Position numbers and translations under genes: made by a program. A stretch of 64,000 nucleotides of DNA from Psychrobacillus psychrotolerans (GTDB taxonomy: Bacteria; Bacillota; Bacilli; Bacillales_A; Planococcaceae). The notes below the pieces were generated by a model. The model had not been told where the DNA came from and ran no database searches. It was given only the letters and a program-made list of their open reading frames with translations. Shown here in pieces: positions 36,148-45,103 of this stretch. Every line of letters starts with the position of its first letter. Within the stretch, counting starts at the first letter, position 1. The DNA lies in contig NZ_FOXU01000008.1 in NCBI RefSeq assembly GCF_900115805.1, positions 121,981 to 185,980 on the forward strand, given 5' to 3'.

Positions 36148-37344
36148 GTGAGCATACAAAATTTTTATTATACAATCACAAGTTCTAGATCGTTTTTTAT
36201 CCAAATCGTATTTACATTAAATGCTATTTATTATGTAACGCAAGCAGACTTAAATGCATTGCAACTGGTTTTAATCGGCACAATTATGGAAGTTTCCGTT
36301 CTCTTGTTTGAAATGCCAACTGGCTTGTATGCAGATCACTACGGACGAAAGCGTTCACTAGCACTGGGCACAGTTATTATTGGTTTGGCACATGTACTTG
36401 AAGGGAGTACGCCAGAATTTTGGGCGATTGCTATCGCTTCTGCGATGTGGGGAATAGGCTGGACTTTCATAAGTGGAGCTGAACAAGCATGGATTGCGGA
36501 TGAGTTAGACGGCGAAGACTTAGACACCACGTTCCTTCGAGGTTCACAATTTTCTTCTTTTGCACGTTTTACAGCAATTTTGGCCAGTGTGGCAATTGCG
36601 GCTGTTTGGTCGGTGCAAACGGCGATTATATTCGCAGGTGTCATGCTGATTGCCCTTTCATTCTGGGCATTCATCAAGCTACCCGAAACCAAGTTTGTCA
36701 AAGTAACACGTGAAAAAGGTGTCTCGGGTGTCACTCATATGGTTACCACTATCAAAGCTGGACTATCACAGATTCGTGGGAATACTATGCTAGTTAGCAT
36801 AGCGGTAGTTACGTTATTATGGGGACTTGCGAGTGAAGGATTCGACCGTTTATATGGAGCCCATTTCATTACTGACTATAATTTGTCGGAAGATGAGTCC
36901 ATCTACTGGTTCGGTGCTTTTTATGCGATTGCATTTTTACTTAATATTGTCGTACTACGTTTTGTTGAGAAAAACGTGAAAGGTCGCTACGCGGATGTCC
37001 TATTGCTTATAAATGCAGTGTTGACAGGAACGATGCTAATTTTCGCATGGACAGGTCATTTCTGGATAGCTGTGGTGATGTACTGGGTGACAAGTGCACT
37101 GAGAAACGTAAACTATCCATTAATGAGCATCATTACAAATGAACAAATTGAATCGAAAGGTAGAGCAACAACACTTTCCATGTTTGGGCAACTTGATGCT
37201 TTTGGACAAATTGTTGGGGGCCCATTAGTAGGATTGTTAGCATTATACACAACAATTGCAGGAGGCATTTCGGCATCTGCATTCCTGATTTTACCCGTTC
37301 TTTATTTCTTATGGCGAATGAAGCGGAAAACAGGTCATTTCTAA
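36148..37344 (+). CDS. MFS efflux-type transporter
   Basis: Major facilitator of 398 residues with about twelve helices. The N-terminal loop has the drug-exporter-like motif FEMPTGLYADHYGRKRSL; a charged central loop follows helix 6 (TKFVKVTREKGVSG). The start is GTG behind GGAGG, 7 nt away. The preceding leader peptide and hairpin suggest induction by a ribosome-targeting compound and therefore a role in drug export; the substrate is not predictable. A hairpin at 37351-37380 follows. Confidence 0.85.
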   Translation: MSIQNFYYTITSSRSFFIQIVFTLNAIYYVTQADLNALQLVLIGTIMEVSVLLFEMPTGLYADHYGRKRSLALGTVIIGLAHVLEGSTPEFWAIAIASAMWGIGWTFISGAEQAWIADELDGEDLDTTFLRGSQFSSFARFTAILASVAIAAVWSVQTAIIFAGVMLIALSFWAFIKLPETKFVKVTREKGVSGVTHMVTTIKAGLSQIRGNTMLVSIAVVTLLWGLASEGFDRLYGAHFITDYNLSEDESIYWFGAFYAIAFLLNIVVLRFVEKNVKGRYADVLLLINAVLTGTMLIFAWTGHFWIAVVMYWVTSALRNVNYPLMSIITNEQIESKGRATTLSMFGQLDAFGQIVGGPLVGLLALYTTIAGGISASAFLILPVLYFLWRMKRKTGHF

Positions 37345-37350
37345 TTTTTC

Positions 37351-37380
37351 AGTACTTGATGCGAATGAGCATCAGGTACT
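37351..37380 (+). terminator. Terminator-like hairpin after the MFS exporter
   Basis: AGTACTTGATGC / GCATCAGGTACT hairpin, but with only a weak T-rich tail. The region 37381-37571 shows no further gene. Confidence 0.55.
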
Positions 37381-37571
37381 ATTTGATTGGAGTGATATGT
37401 GATAAGAGCTACTCCATCAATATGATGCCAGTTGTTGTAGCCCTTTAGTTTAAGTGATAACCTTCACGACAATGATGTATGTATCTTTACCATAACTGTA
37501 ATTGTGTAACTTTTCTGCCTACTTTACGTATAATCAATAAATACACTACTTCAAAAAAAGGAGTGGAATCG

Positions 37572-38009
37572 ATGATAACGCTGAATGCAGAAAAAAAGTA
37601 TATAAATTTACTTCTATACTTGCTTCTCATAGCTTTTGTGCTGGTCACATACACCTTGGATTTATATCCAGCAGCACATCAAATAGATTATAGTGATGAG
37701 CAATCTTTTACTATAACTAAGAAAGGTATGCTTCACTCGGAGCAACATAAGGTTATCAAAACAGAGGAATCCACCTTAAAAGTTGCGCTGATAGATTATG
37801 AGGTAAATTTTCTGAAGGCACTTTGGCTTGCGGGTATTATAGTATTCTCCATGTTTTTTATTAATCTTGTTAACTTACTGGAACAAGGGAGTATTAAGCC
37901 AGCCCTTATAATATCAGCTATTTATATCGTTATTTTTATAGGGGCTCTTTTTGTCTATATAGATAGATTCCTTTTTGTAAATGAAGTAATTAAGAAATTA
38001 ATAGTTTGA
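37572..38009 (+). CDS. Membrane protein of unknown function
   Basis: A 145-residue protein with three predicted helices (about 13-31, 76-95, 105-127) and a polar, probably external loop of about 45 residues between the first two (QIDYSDEQSFTITKKGML). I recognise no family. AAAGGAGTGG lies 7 nt before ATG 37572; the longer frame to 37479 has no ribosome site. It lies ahead of the DUF2785 gene with a 64-nt gap. Confidence 0.65.
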   Translation: MITLNAEKKYINLLLYLLLIAFVLVTYTLDLYPAAHQIDYSDEQSFTITKKGMLHSEQHKVIKTEESTLKVALIDYEVNFLKALWLAGIIVFSMFFINLVNLLEQGSIKPALIISAIYIVIFIGALFVYIDRFLFVNEVIKKLIV

Positions 38010-38073
38010 AGATCAACTAAAATGAACAAATAGATATTGTTTAATGAAGAATGGAAGGAAATGATATTTTCAA

Positions 38074-38913
38074 ATGGAAGCAATGGAACTTAAAGAGATA
38101 TTATCGGAGCTTAAAAGTGGGGAAAGAATTTGGGAAGCCGAGGAAACAGTCATTATTATCAAATCGATGATTGAACATATTGGTTCTTCAGATGGCGAGT
38201 TGAGAGATCAATTAATATATAGCTGGTTTTATCATTTAATAATAAAAAAGAATTTGCTAGATCAGGATCTGTTGAAGGAACTATTAGAAGTGGCACTAAA
38301 GGATTTGTTATTGAAAGGTATTGGAGATAAAGACACAGATACTGTATTCACAAGGTCTTTTACTACTCTTTTAATAGCACTTATCCTATCTAGAGACAAC
38401 GAAGATAACTTTCTTAGCCAAGATGTAATTTTGCAAGTAAAAAATAAAATAGTAGATTATATTAATCTTGAAAAAGACTTAAGAGGATATATTCCATATA
38501 AAGGATGGGCTCACAGTGTAGCGCATGTCGCAGATACTTTGGATGAACTGATAAAAAGTAAAAAAGTAGGTGTAAAATACTTTGGAGAAATCTTAAACGC
38601 ACTGTGGGATAAAGTCCTTGTTTCCACTACTGTTTACATTCACGAAGAGGAGGAAAGAATATTAGTTCCAATACTGGAGATGCTCGAACGAGGTCTAGAA
38701 ATAAAAGAAATACAATCATTGTTACAGCAAATACCAGATGAATTACATAAACAGAAAATGTTAGTGAAGGAAGAAGAGTATTGGTATTTATATGCAAACT
38801 GCAAGTCATTCTTAAAAAGCTTCTTAATTGAAGTTCAAAAAAGACCAAAATTATATCCTTTGCAAAAAAGTATTGAAGATTGCCTTGAATCGGAATGGAA
38901 TTTTATGTCATGA
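38074..38913 (+). CDS. DUF2785 protein
   Basis: A 279-residue soluble, mostly helical protein. The central DLRGYIPYKGWAHSVAHVAD stretch is the typical DUF2785 signature. Known members have no proven function. The start is uncertain: AAGGAAATGAT lies rather far upstream of the first ATG, and a second in-frame ATG lies three codons later. It ends against the terminator shared with the convergent dehydrogenase. Confidence 0.8.
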   Translation: MEAMELKEILSELKSGERIWEAEETVIIIKSMIEHIGSSDGELRDQLIYSWFYHLIIKKNLLDQDLLKELLEVALKDLLLKGIGDKDTDTVFTRSFTTLLIALILSRDNEDNFLSQDVILQVKNKIVDYINLEKDLRGYIPYKGWAHSVAHVADTLDELIKSKKVGVKYFGEILNALWDKVLVSTTVYIHEEEERILVPILEMLERGLEIKEIQSLLQQIPDELHKQKMLVKEEEYWYLYANCKSFLKSFLIEVQKRPKLYPLQKSIEDCLESEWNFMS

Positions 38914-38918
38914 GAAAA

Positions 38919-38943
38919 GGACAGACAAGTTGAATGTCTGTCC
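38919..38943. terminator. Short hairpin between convergent genes
   Basis: GGACAGAC / GTCTGTCC, the same sequence used as outer arms in the nested elements at 2694 and 12890, here without a central hairpin. Confidence 0.6.
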
Positions 38944-38959
38944 AATGTATTATATATAA

Positions 38960-40099
38960 TTAAGGTTTTAACACGAATTTAATACTTTCTTCTTCATGAT
39001 CATGGAAAGTTTTATAAGCATCGCTTGCTTTGTCTAATGGCATACTATGTGTAATAATTTCTTTCGGATCGAATTCACCGTTCGTAATTTTATCAAATAA
39101 GGTAGGCATATAATGTACAACTGGGGCTTGTCCCATCTTTAGGGTTACATTTCGTTCGAAAATATTACCTAGTGGGAACATATTATACAATGACCCGTAA
39201 ACGCCTGTTAATTGAATTGTCCCAAACTTTCTTACTGCGTTTATTCCGATATCTAGAGCACTTAATGTTCCACCCTGGAGTTTTAGCTTTTGTTCCACTT
39301 TTTCAACCATCGACATTTTACCGTCCATACCTACACAGTCAATCACTACGTCTACTCCACCGTTAGTAATTTCTTTAATATGTGAACCCATATCATCGTA
39401 TTGTTCAAAATTATACACTTCAACATTATTCATCTTTATAGAATGTTTTAAACGATAATCTAAATGATCCACTGCAATTACTCTCTTTGCACCTTTCATC
39501 CAAGCAAACTTCTGTACCATCAGACCGATAGGACCTGCTCCTAAAACGGCAACGGTGTCTCCTTCTTTCATGCCAGAGTTTTCAACACTCCAATAGGCAG
39601 TAGGAAGAACGTCTGAAAGAAATAACAAAGATTCATCTTCTAGTTCACAAGATTCCGGTATTAAAAACGGCAGATAGTTTCCATATGGTACTCGTAAGTA
39701 TTCTGCCTGACCCCCAGGGAAATTACCATAACGTTCGGTAAAACCAAAGTAACCCCCTGTGTCCAAGGCTGGATTATCATTAGAGTTATCGCATTGGCTT
39801 TCCATCTCATTTTGACAATAAAAACATTCGCCACATGATACGTTAAATGGAATAACTACTCTATCTCCTTTTTTAACTTTCGTTACTGCTGGTCCAACCT
39901 CTTCCACTATTCCCATTGGTTCATGCCCGATGACATAGTCCTTTCGAGTCGGCATGGCACCTCTATAAATATGAAGATCTGATCCACAAATAGCTGTAGT
40001 GGTAATACGTACGAGGATATCATCTTGTTTTTCTAATTTGGCATCGGGAACTTCTTTTACTTGGACATCTTTGGCACCTTGATATGTGACAGCTTTCAA
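38960..40099 (-). CDS. adhB: Zinc-dependent alcohol dehydrogenase, AdhB-like
   Basis: Cytoplasmic medium-chain dehydrogenase of 379 residues. ICGSDLHIYRG and GHEPMGIVEEVG give the catalytic zinc Cys and His; CGECFYCQNEMESQC gives the structural zinc cysteines; GAGPIGLMVQ is the nucleotide-binding loop. The sequence follows B. subtilis AdhB throughout (KAVTYQG start, GGQAEYLRVP, QAPVVHYMP). Substrate may be an alcohol or formaldehyde adduct. The start is TTG at 40099, behind AAAGGAGGAG; the longer frame includes the ribosome site. Confidence 0.9.
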   Translation of the reverse strand: MKAVTYQGAKDVQVKEVPDAKLEKQDDILVRITTTAICGSDLHIYRGAMPTRKDYVIGHEPMGIVEEVGPAVTKVKKGDRVVIPFNVSCGECFYCQNEMESQCDNSNDNPALDTGGYFGFTERYGNFPGGQAEYLRVPYGNYLPFLIPESCELEDESLLFLSDVLPTAYWSVENSGMKEGDTVAVLGAGPIGLMVQKFAWMKGAKRVIAVDHLDYRLKHSIKMNNVEVYNFEQYDDMGSHIKEITNGGVDVVIDCVGMDGKMSMVEKVEQKLKLQGGTLSALDIGINAVRKFGTIQLTGVYGSLYNMFPLGNIFERNVTLKMGQAPVVHYMPTLFDKITNGEFDPKEIITHSMPLDKASDAYKTFHDHEEESIKFVLKP

Positions 40100-40229
40100 A
40101 AAAATCTCCTCCTTTAAAAGTATGTTCAATTTAATCTTTCCCTATGATCTCCAAATTAAAACTCACGAAGATATGATGAGGGTGGGGAGTGAGAAAAGTA
40201 ATAATCATTAAAATCTGGTAGAAAAAATA

Positions 40230-40262
40230 AAAATCCCGAGAAATAATTCTCGGGATTTTTTA
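40230..40262 (-). terminator. Terminator of rlmD
   Basis: AAAATCCCGAG / CTCGGGATTTTT hairpin with A- and T-runs on both sides. Confidence 0.87.
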
Positions 40263-41636
40263 TTATTTTAGTATTAATAATGTTACTGCTTCAACATGTG
40301 CAGTTTGAGCAAACATATCAACAGGCTGGATGTATTCTATATTGTAAATTTCTTTAAGAGCAGCTAAATCCTTCGCAAGTGTCGATGGGTTACATGATGT
40401 GTAAACAAAACGTTTTGGTTTAATATCCAAGATCGTTTTTAACAATTCATCATCTAAACCTGCGCGTGGTGGATCTACTGTTAATACATCTGGAACGAAT
40501 CCTTCATTTTTCCACTTTTGTAACCAATGTTGTGCTGTACCATGTACATATTGCGTATTTTTGAAGCCATTTCGCTTGGCATTCTTTTTAGCATCTTGAA
40601 CAGATTCTTGAATAATATCCATACCACGAACCTCTTTGGCATTTTTTGCAAGCCATAGTCCGATGGTGCCGACACCACAATAAGCATCTACGATTGTTTC
40701 TTCTCCTGTAAGAGCCGCAGCTTTTTCGATCTCATTGTACAAATGCACTGTTTGTTCCGGATTTAACTGGAAGAATGCTCGAGCAGATAAATCGAAAGCT
40801 AATTCTCCAAGCTTTTCATGAATCGTTTCTTTCCCATGTAAGTTAATCGTCGTATCACCAAATATTAGCGAAGTATCTTCTGCATTGATATTCTGACTAA
40901 TGGACACTATATTAGGATCAATTGCTCTTATTTTTTGAACTAGTTCTTCTTTTTGATGCATTTTCTTTTGAGTTGTCACAAGGGTAACTTGAATTTGTCC
41001 AGTTTTCATACCCGTACGAACGACAATTGTGCGGACGACTCCTTTAGAATTTCTTCCATCATAGATAGAAATTTTCATTTCTTCCAGGAATCTTTTTATT
41101 TCATTTGTAATATGGGTAGTAGCCGGGTGTTGAACGGAACATTCGTTAATATCGATTAACATATTGGATTCTTCCGCGTATAATCCAGCAATAACTTTAT
41201 CGCCTAATTCTCTCACTTGGAATTGGCTTTTGTTGCGATAGTGCCATGGGTTTTCCATGCCAATCGTTGGTCTTACATCAATTGATGGGGCTAAGTCTTT
41301 CACATATCGTTCTAAAGCCTGTATAACTAAATCTCTTTTTACAAGCAGTTGACTTTCATAAGTCATGTGCTGTAACTGACATCCGCCACAGGATTCATAT
41401 ACTGGGCAAGGTGGAGTAACACGATGCGGAGACGCTTCTCTTAAAGTTTTAACTTCTGCTTCGGCATACTTAGGATTTGCTACTGTCACTTTCGCAGTAA
41501 TTACTTCTCCTGGAAGTGCTCCTTTAACAAAAACAACATTACGTTTAAAGAATCCAACGCCTTCCCCATTGATACCAAGTCGTTTAATCGTCAGGGGGAA
41601 TTCTTGTCCTACTTCTATAACTGATTTTTCACTCAT
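40263..41636 (-). CDS. rlmD: 23S rRNA (uracil-C5)-methyltransferase RlmD/RlmCD
   Basis: SAM-dependent enzyme that forms 5-methyluridine in 23S rRNA. The 457-residue protein has an N-terminal TRAM domain, the iron-sulfur cysteines [14 protein letters not shown], the SAM motif [18 protein letters not shown], and catalytic Cys in [11 protein letters not shown]. Size and sequence fit B. subtilis YefA, which modifies both U747 and U1939. I start at ATG 41636 behind AAAGGACG; an upstream in-frame extension has no ribosome site. Confidence 0.93.
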   Translation of the reverse strand: MSEKSVIEVGQEFPLTIKRLGINGEGVGFFKRNVVFVKGALPGEVITAKVTVANPKYAEAEVKTLREASPHRVTPPCPVYESCGGCQLQHMTYESQLLVKRDLVIQALERYVKDLAPSIDVRPTIGMENPWHYRNKSQFQVRELGDKVIAGLYAEESNMLIDINECSVQHPATTHITNEIKRFLEEMKISIYDGRNSKGVVRTIVVRTGMKTGQIQVTLVTTQKKMHQKEELVQKIRAIDPNIVSISQNINAEDTSLIFGDTTINLHGKETIHEKLGELAFDLSARAFFQLNPEQTVHLYNEIEKAAALTGEETIVDAYCGVGTIGLWLAKNAKEVRGMDIIQESVQDAKKNAKRNGFKNTQYVHGTAQHWLQKWKNEGFVPDVLTVDPPRAGLDDELLKTILDIKPKRFVYTSCNPSTLAKDLAALKEIYNIEYIQPVDMFAQTAHVEAVTLLILK

Positions 41637-41675
41637 ACCTTCACGTCCTTTATCCCGCTTTAACTTGCAGTAAAA

Positions 41676-41703
41676 TCCCCACTGGAATAGCCAGTGGGGA
41701 TTA
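41676..41703. repeat. Hairpin in the pdaA-rlmD gap
   Basis: AATCCCCACTGG / CCAGTGGGGATT stem. A second stem, cattcagtg / cactgaatg, lies at about 41737-41762. Neither has a strong T-run; they may end pdaA transcripts or stabilise the rlmD leader. Confidence 0.5.
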
Positions 41704-41801
41704 ACTCCAAGTAAAAGTCCGATTGGCTCAACTAACATTCAGTGGAAAATCATCACTGAATGAAGTTTCCCTTTATAATCTTCCTTCTATTATAAAGGAG
41801 T

Positions 41802-42614
41802 TTATTCAGGAAGCAAAGTAAGCGGAATATCCAGATTATTCATGACTAGATCATCTAGTGTTCCAAATGTATATCCCATTTTTCTAGCATCCTTGATGAA
41901 CATTGGTAAGCCCTCTGCATTATCAGGAGATACTGTGTGCATTAAGATGATTGCACCAGGGTGGATTTGGGACATTAGCTCATCATAAGCATATTTACCG
42001 CCTTTTTTCTGATCCTTATGCCAGTCAATAAAAGCTACAGACCAAAAGATATGCTGATATCCTATTTCATTGGCAGCCTCTAGCACTTGTTCGTTAAAAA
42101 TGCCTTCCGGTGGCCGAGTGACGGTTGTTCGGGTTAATGAAGTTAGTTCACTTAAACGTTTATCAAATTTTTGCAGTTCTTTTTTGACACCATCCTTAGA
42201 GAGCCTTGCTAGGTTAGGGTGTCCATATGAATGGTTGCCAATCTGGTGTCCCTCTGCAATCATTCTTTTTACTAAAGGAGTTGCACTTTCTAAATAGTGC
42301 CCAGTTAGAAAGAATGTAGCTTGAATGTTTTCACCTTTCAAAGTATCTAAAATACTCTCGGTATAGCCGTTTTCATAGCCGTTATCGAATGTAAAATATA
42401 GAATTTTTTCATCTGCAGATCCCTTATATATGGAACCATGTTTTTTGAGCAAGGCATCCATTTCTCCACCTGCTTCTGCTTGTTGTTCATTTGTAGCTTT
42501 TTTTAAGCCCCAATGGATTTCCTTATCAGCTTGGGCAGAAAAAGGTTTATTCATAAATCCGATACTTAAAATGATTGTTGCAATAATAATTCCTACTAGG
42601 TGAGATTTCCACAT
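41802..42614 (-). CDS. pdaA: Polysaccharide deacetylase PdaA (muramic delta-lactam enzyme)
   Basis: Spore cortex enzyme that removes acetyl groups from muramic acid during delta-lactam formation. The 270-residue protein has a signal peptide or anchor (residues 1 to about 28) and a NodB domain: TFDNGYENG (75-83; the second acidic residue of the usual DD motif is Asn78, as in PdaA), metal His in HSYGH (128-132), RPPEG, and IILMHTVS. QKKGGKYAYDELMSQIHPGA is PdaA-typical. It indicates a spore former. The ATG follows the terminator of the upstream gene by 5 nt. Confidence 0.92.
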   Translation of the reverse strand: MWKSHLVGIIIATIILSIGFMNKPFSAQADKEIHWGLKKATNEQQAEAGGEMDALLKKHGSIYKGSADEKILYFTFDNGYENGYTESILDTLKGENIQATFFLTGHYLESATPLVKRMIAEGHQIGNHSYGHPNLARLSKDGVKKELQKFDKRLSELTSLTRTTVTRPPEGIFNEQVLEAANEIGYQHIFWSVAFIDWHKDQKKGGKYAYDELMSQIHPGAIILMHTVSPDNAEGLPMFIKDARKMGYTFGTLDDLVMNNLDIPLTLLPE

Positions 42615-42616
42615 AA

Positions 42617-42669
42617 AAACGCAACCTTTCTTTTTTAAGTAGGTTGCGCCAATAAGAGTTAGTTATTCA
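42617..42669 (-). promoter_or_regulatory. yfhF terminator overlapping a sigma-G-like promoter of pdaA
   Basis: On the minus strand GCGCAACCT / AGGTTGCG with a five-T run ends yfhF transcripts (42617-42648). TGAATA (42664-42669) and CAACCTA (42640-42646) are 17 bp apart, close to sigma-G (TGNATA, CATNNTA, one mismatch). AAAGG in the right arm of the hairpin is the pdaA ribosome site. Confidence 0.5.
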
Positions 42670-43563
42670 TTTATAAATAGCGCGTAAAGCACTTTCTAAA
42701 TTAGGAAAATGGAATGTATAACCTTCATCCAGTAGAACCTGTGGTATAACATGTTGGCCTTCTATGACAAGCTGACTTTTTTCACCTAAAGCAAACTTTA
42801 AAGCAAAAGATGGAACGGGAAAATAATGTGGCCTTTTCAATACAGTTGCTAAGGTTTTTCCAAAATCGTTCATCTTTTTTGCATGTGGCGCAGTAATATT
42901 AAATGGACCATTAATGGGTTGTTCTATTGCAAATAATAAGGCACTTGCAACATCTTTAACATGTACCCATGACATCCAATTATCACCTGTTCCAATAGGT
43001 CCACCAACAAAAAGCTTGTATGGTAATGCCATCAATGGAAGTGCACCTTCAGATTTACCTAAAATAATTCCGAATCTACCATAAGCAACACGTATCTGAA
43101 GCTCTTCTGCACTTTTAGCTTTCAGCTCCCAATCTCGAACTGTTCGAGCTAGAAAGTCAGTACCAACTTCTTTTGATTTTTCTGTATATCTTGTACTAGT
43201 CGAGGCTGGATAAATGCCAATCGCACTTGCATTTACTAGTACTTTCGGTTTTACAGCAAGCGCTTTTAATATCCGGAGCAGTTCATCCGTTGTTTGCATC
43301 CGACTGTCATAGATTTTTTGTTTTTGTACTTCTGTCCATCGCCCATTATTAATGGACTCACCAGCCAGATTTACAAAAGCATCGATGCCTTCTAACTGTT
43401 TTTCAGGGTGGGCATTTTCAGATAGCCACTGTACATATGTTATGCCATGTTCCGTTCCCTGTTTAGAACGAGATAGTATATATACATCATGTCCTTTTTG
43501 CAACAGTAACTTTGTCAGTTCGCTTCCTACAAATCCAGTTCCTCCAGTAATTGCAATTTTCAT
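42667..43563 (-). CDS. yfhF: TIGR01777-type NAD(P)-binding epimerase, YfhF-like
   Basis: Extended short-chain dehydrogenase/epimerase-like protein of 298 residues; the reaction is unknown. The nucleotide motif is TGGTGFVGS at the N-terminus; DAFVNLAGESINNGRW and the YTEKS (active-site Tyr region) are family-typical, as is the C-terminal LLDEGYTFHFPNLESAL. It is divergent from recX, as in B. subtilis. Confidence 0.9.
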   Translation of the reverse strand: MKIAITGGTGFVGSELTKLLLQKGHDVYILSRSKQGTEHGITYVQWLSENAHPEKQLEGIDAFVNLAGESINNGRWTEVQKQKIYDSRMQTTDELLRILKALAVKPKVLVNASAIGIYPASTSTRYTEKSKEVGTDFLARTVRDWELKAKSAEELQIRVAYGRFGIILGKSEGALPLMALPYKLFVGGPIGTGDNWMSWVHVKDVASALLFAIEQPINGPFNITAPHAKKMNDFGKTLATVLKRPHYFPVPSFALKFALGEKSQLVIEGQHVIPQVLLDEGYTFHFPNLESALRAIYK

Positions 43564-43664
43564 TTATCTTCAACCTCCTTCTTAGTTTTATCATAACAGT
43601 TCAATCATTTATCACCAACCAACTTATACGTTATAATTGAAGAAAGACGAATGGAGAGAGTAAT

Positions 43665-44477
43665 GTGCCGGTTATTACGAGAATTGGACGACAAAAGAAT
43701 AATAATGAACGGTATAATTTATATTTGGATGAAAAGTATGCATTTAGTTTGGATGAAGCAGTTCTGATCAAATACCAATTATCTAAGGGCAAAGTCATCG
43801 AAGAATTTACACTAGATGAAATTGTTTTTGACGATGAAGTAAGAAAGGCGTTTAACAAAGCGATTAACTTTTTAAGTTACCGTATGAGAAGTGAGTACGA
43901 AGTAAAACAAAAACTATTGCAAAATGAGTATGGTGAAGCAGTTATATTAGAAGCAATTCGAAAATTATATGAGTATGGCTTTCTTAATGATGAAAGCTTT
44001 ACGAAAGCCTTAGTAGAAACACAAAAGAAAAATAGCAAAAAAGGACCTACTGCAATACGTCAGGAACTGAAGAAAAAAGGAATTGATAAAGATCTTCAAG
44101 AGAAAGTATTGGGCAATTATTCAGAAGAAGAGCAAGTAGATATAGCGAGAACTTTGGCAGAAAAAATTATCAATCAAAATCAGGATAAAACACCAAGGCA
44201 GATAAAACAAAAAGTCCAAGATACACTTCAAAGAAAAGGGTATAATTTTAGTATAATTACCCAAGCACTTTCAACATTCGAATTAGAAAAAAATGAAGAA
44301 GAATGGATCGATATAATTGCTACGCAGGGAGACAAAATTTGGCGAAAACATTCGGCTAAATATAAAGGAAACGATCTACGAAGACGTATAAAGACAGCGT
44401 TATATCAAAAAGGTTTTCCTGCAGAACAAATTGATCTATATATAGAAAAGAAGGAGTTGGAAGAGCAAGATGAGTGA
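43665..44477 (+). CDS. recX: Recombination regulator RecX
   Basis: Cytoplasmic protein that binds RecA filaments and limits or modulates recombination. The 270-residue protein is helical, in three-helix repeats: RSEYEVKQKLLQNEYGEAVI, YEYGFLNDESFTKALVET, KGPTAIRQELKKKGI. Start is GTG behind GGAGAGAG. It overlaps the next gene, yfhH, by 8 nt; order yfhF/recX/yfhH/yfhJ is conserved with B. subtilis. Confidence 0.93.
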   Translation: MPVITRIGRQKNNNERYNLYLDEKYAFSLDEAVLIKYQLSKGKVIEEFTLDEIVFDDEVRKAFNKAINFLSYRMRSEYEVKQKLLQNEYGEAVILEAIRKLYEYGFLNDESFTKALVETQKKNSKKGPTAIRQELKKKGIDKDLQEKVLGNYSEEEQVDIARTLAEKIINQNQDKTPRQIKQKVQDTLQRKGYNFSIITQALSTFELEKNEEEWIDIIATQGDKIWRKHSAKYKGNDLRRRIKTALYQKGFPAEQIDLYIEKKELEEQDE

Positions 44478-44799
44478 AAAAAAATATGGTGATATGACTG
44501 TACCAGAGCTTAGAACGGAAATTGCAAATTTAAAAGAGAAATCACGAAAAGCCGAGCAACTAGGAATAGTAAATGAATATGCCGTTTACGAAAGAAAAGC
44601 ATTGATGGCCCAAGCTTTTCTAATAGATCCTGCTACTATTAAACCAGGTGAGATGTACCGAATTATTGGAGATCCTGGTGTGTTTTTTCAGGTAGAATAC
44701 TTAAAAGGAAGATTTGCATGGGGTTACAGATTAGGTGGAGAAAAATATGAAGAAGCCTTGCCAATCTCAATGCTAGAATCACTGGAGGAAAGAAAATAA
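44470..44799 (+). CDS. yfhH: YfhH-family protein (DUF1811)
   Basis: A 109-residue cytoplasmic protein: an N-terminal helical hairpin (MTVPELRTEIANLKEKSRKA) and a small C-terminal beta domain (KPGEMYRIIGDPGVFFQVEY). Function unknown. It overlaps recX and is followed 1 nt later by yfhJ; GGAGTTGGAAG lies within recX. Confidence 0.88.
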   Translation: MSEKKYGDMTVPELRTEIANLKEKSRKAEQLGIVNEYAVYERKALMAQAFLIDPATIKPGEMYRIIGDPGVFFQVEYLKGRFAWGYRLGGEKYEEALPISMLESLEERK

Positions 44800-44800
44800 T

Positions 44801-45067
44801 ATGCAAACAAAAATAGATGAATTAACTTTCGCACTTCTAGAAAAAAATGATAAGCTATCTGCTGCAAAGGCAAGAGCTTGGATAGAGTTACTATGGTCAG
44901 ACTTTGAATCCTCGTATGCCAAAGCTGGATATGATTATAAAGGGGCTGCTGTCACAGAAATGGTCATTAGAAAATGGATAGATGGCTACGGTGCACAGCT
45001 ACATGAATTTGCAAATACGAACGAGAAGTATAAACATTTATTGGAGACCGACGATTTTAGCAATTAA
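44801..45067 (+). CDS. yfhJ: YfhJ-like WVELL protein
   Basis: An 88-residue protein with KNDKLSAAKARAWIELLWSD, the WVELL-family signature (here WIELL), and VIRKWIDGYGAQLHEF. Function unknown; typical of spore-forming Bacillales and placed as in B. subtilis. AGGAAAGAAAATA precedes the ATG. Last gene of the recX operon. Confidence 0.87.
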   Translation: MQTKIDELTFALLEKNDKLSAAKARAWIELLWSDFESSYAKAGYDYKGAAVTEMVIRKWIDGYGAQLHEFANTNEKYKHLLETDDFSN

Positions 45068-45098
45068 AAACGCTAGGAAATGTATCCTAGCGTTTTTT
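45068..45098. terminator. Terminator between yfhJ and yfhP
   Basis: AAAACGCTAGGA / TCCTAGCGTTTT hairpin flanked by A and T runs, between convergent genes. Confidence 0.87.
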
Positions 45099-45103
45099 CT
45101 TTA

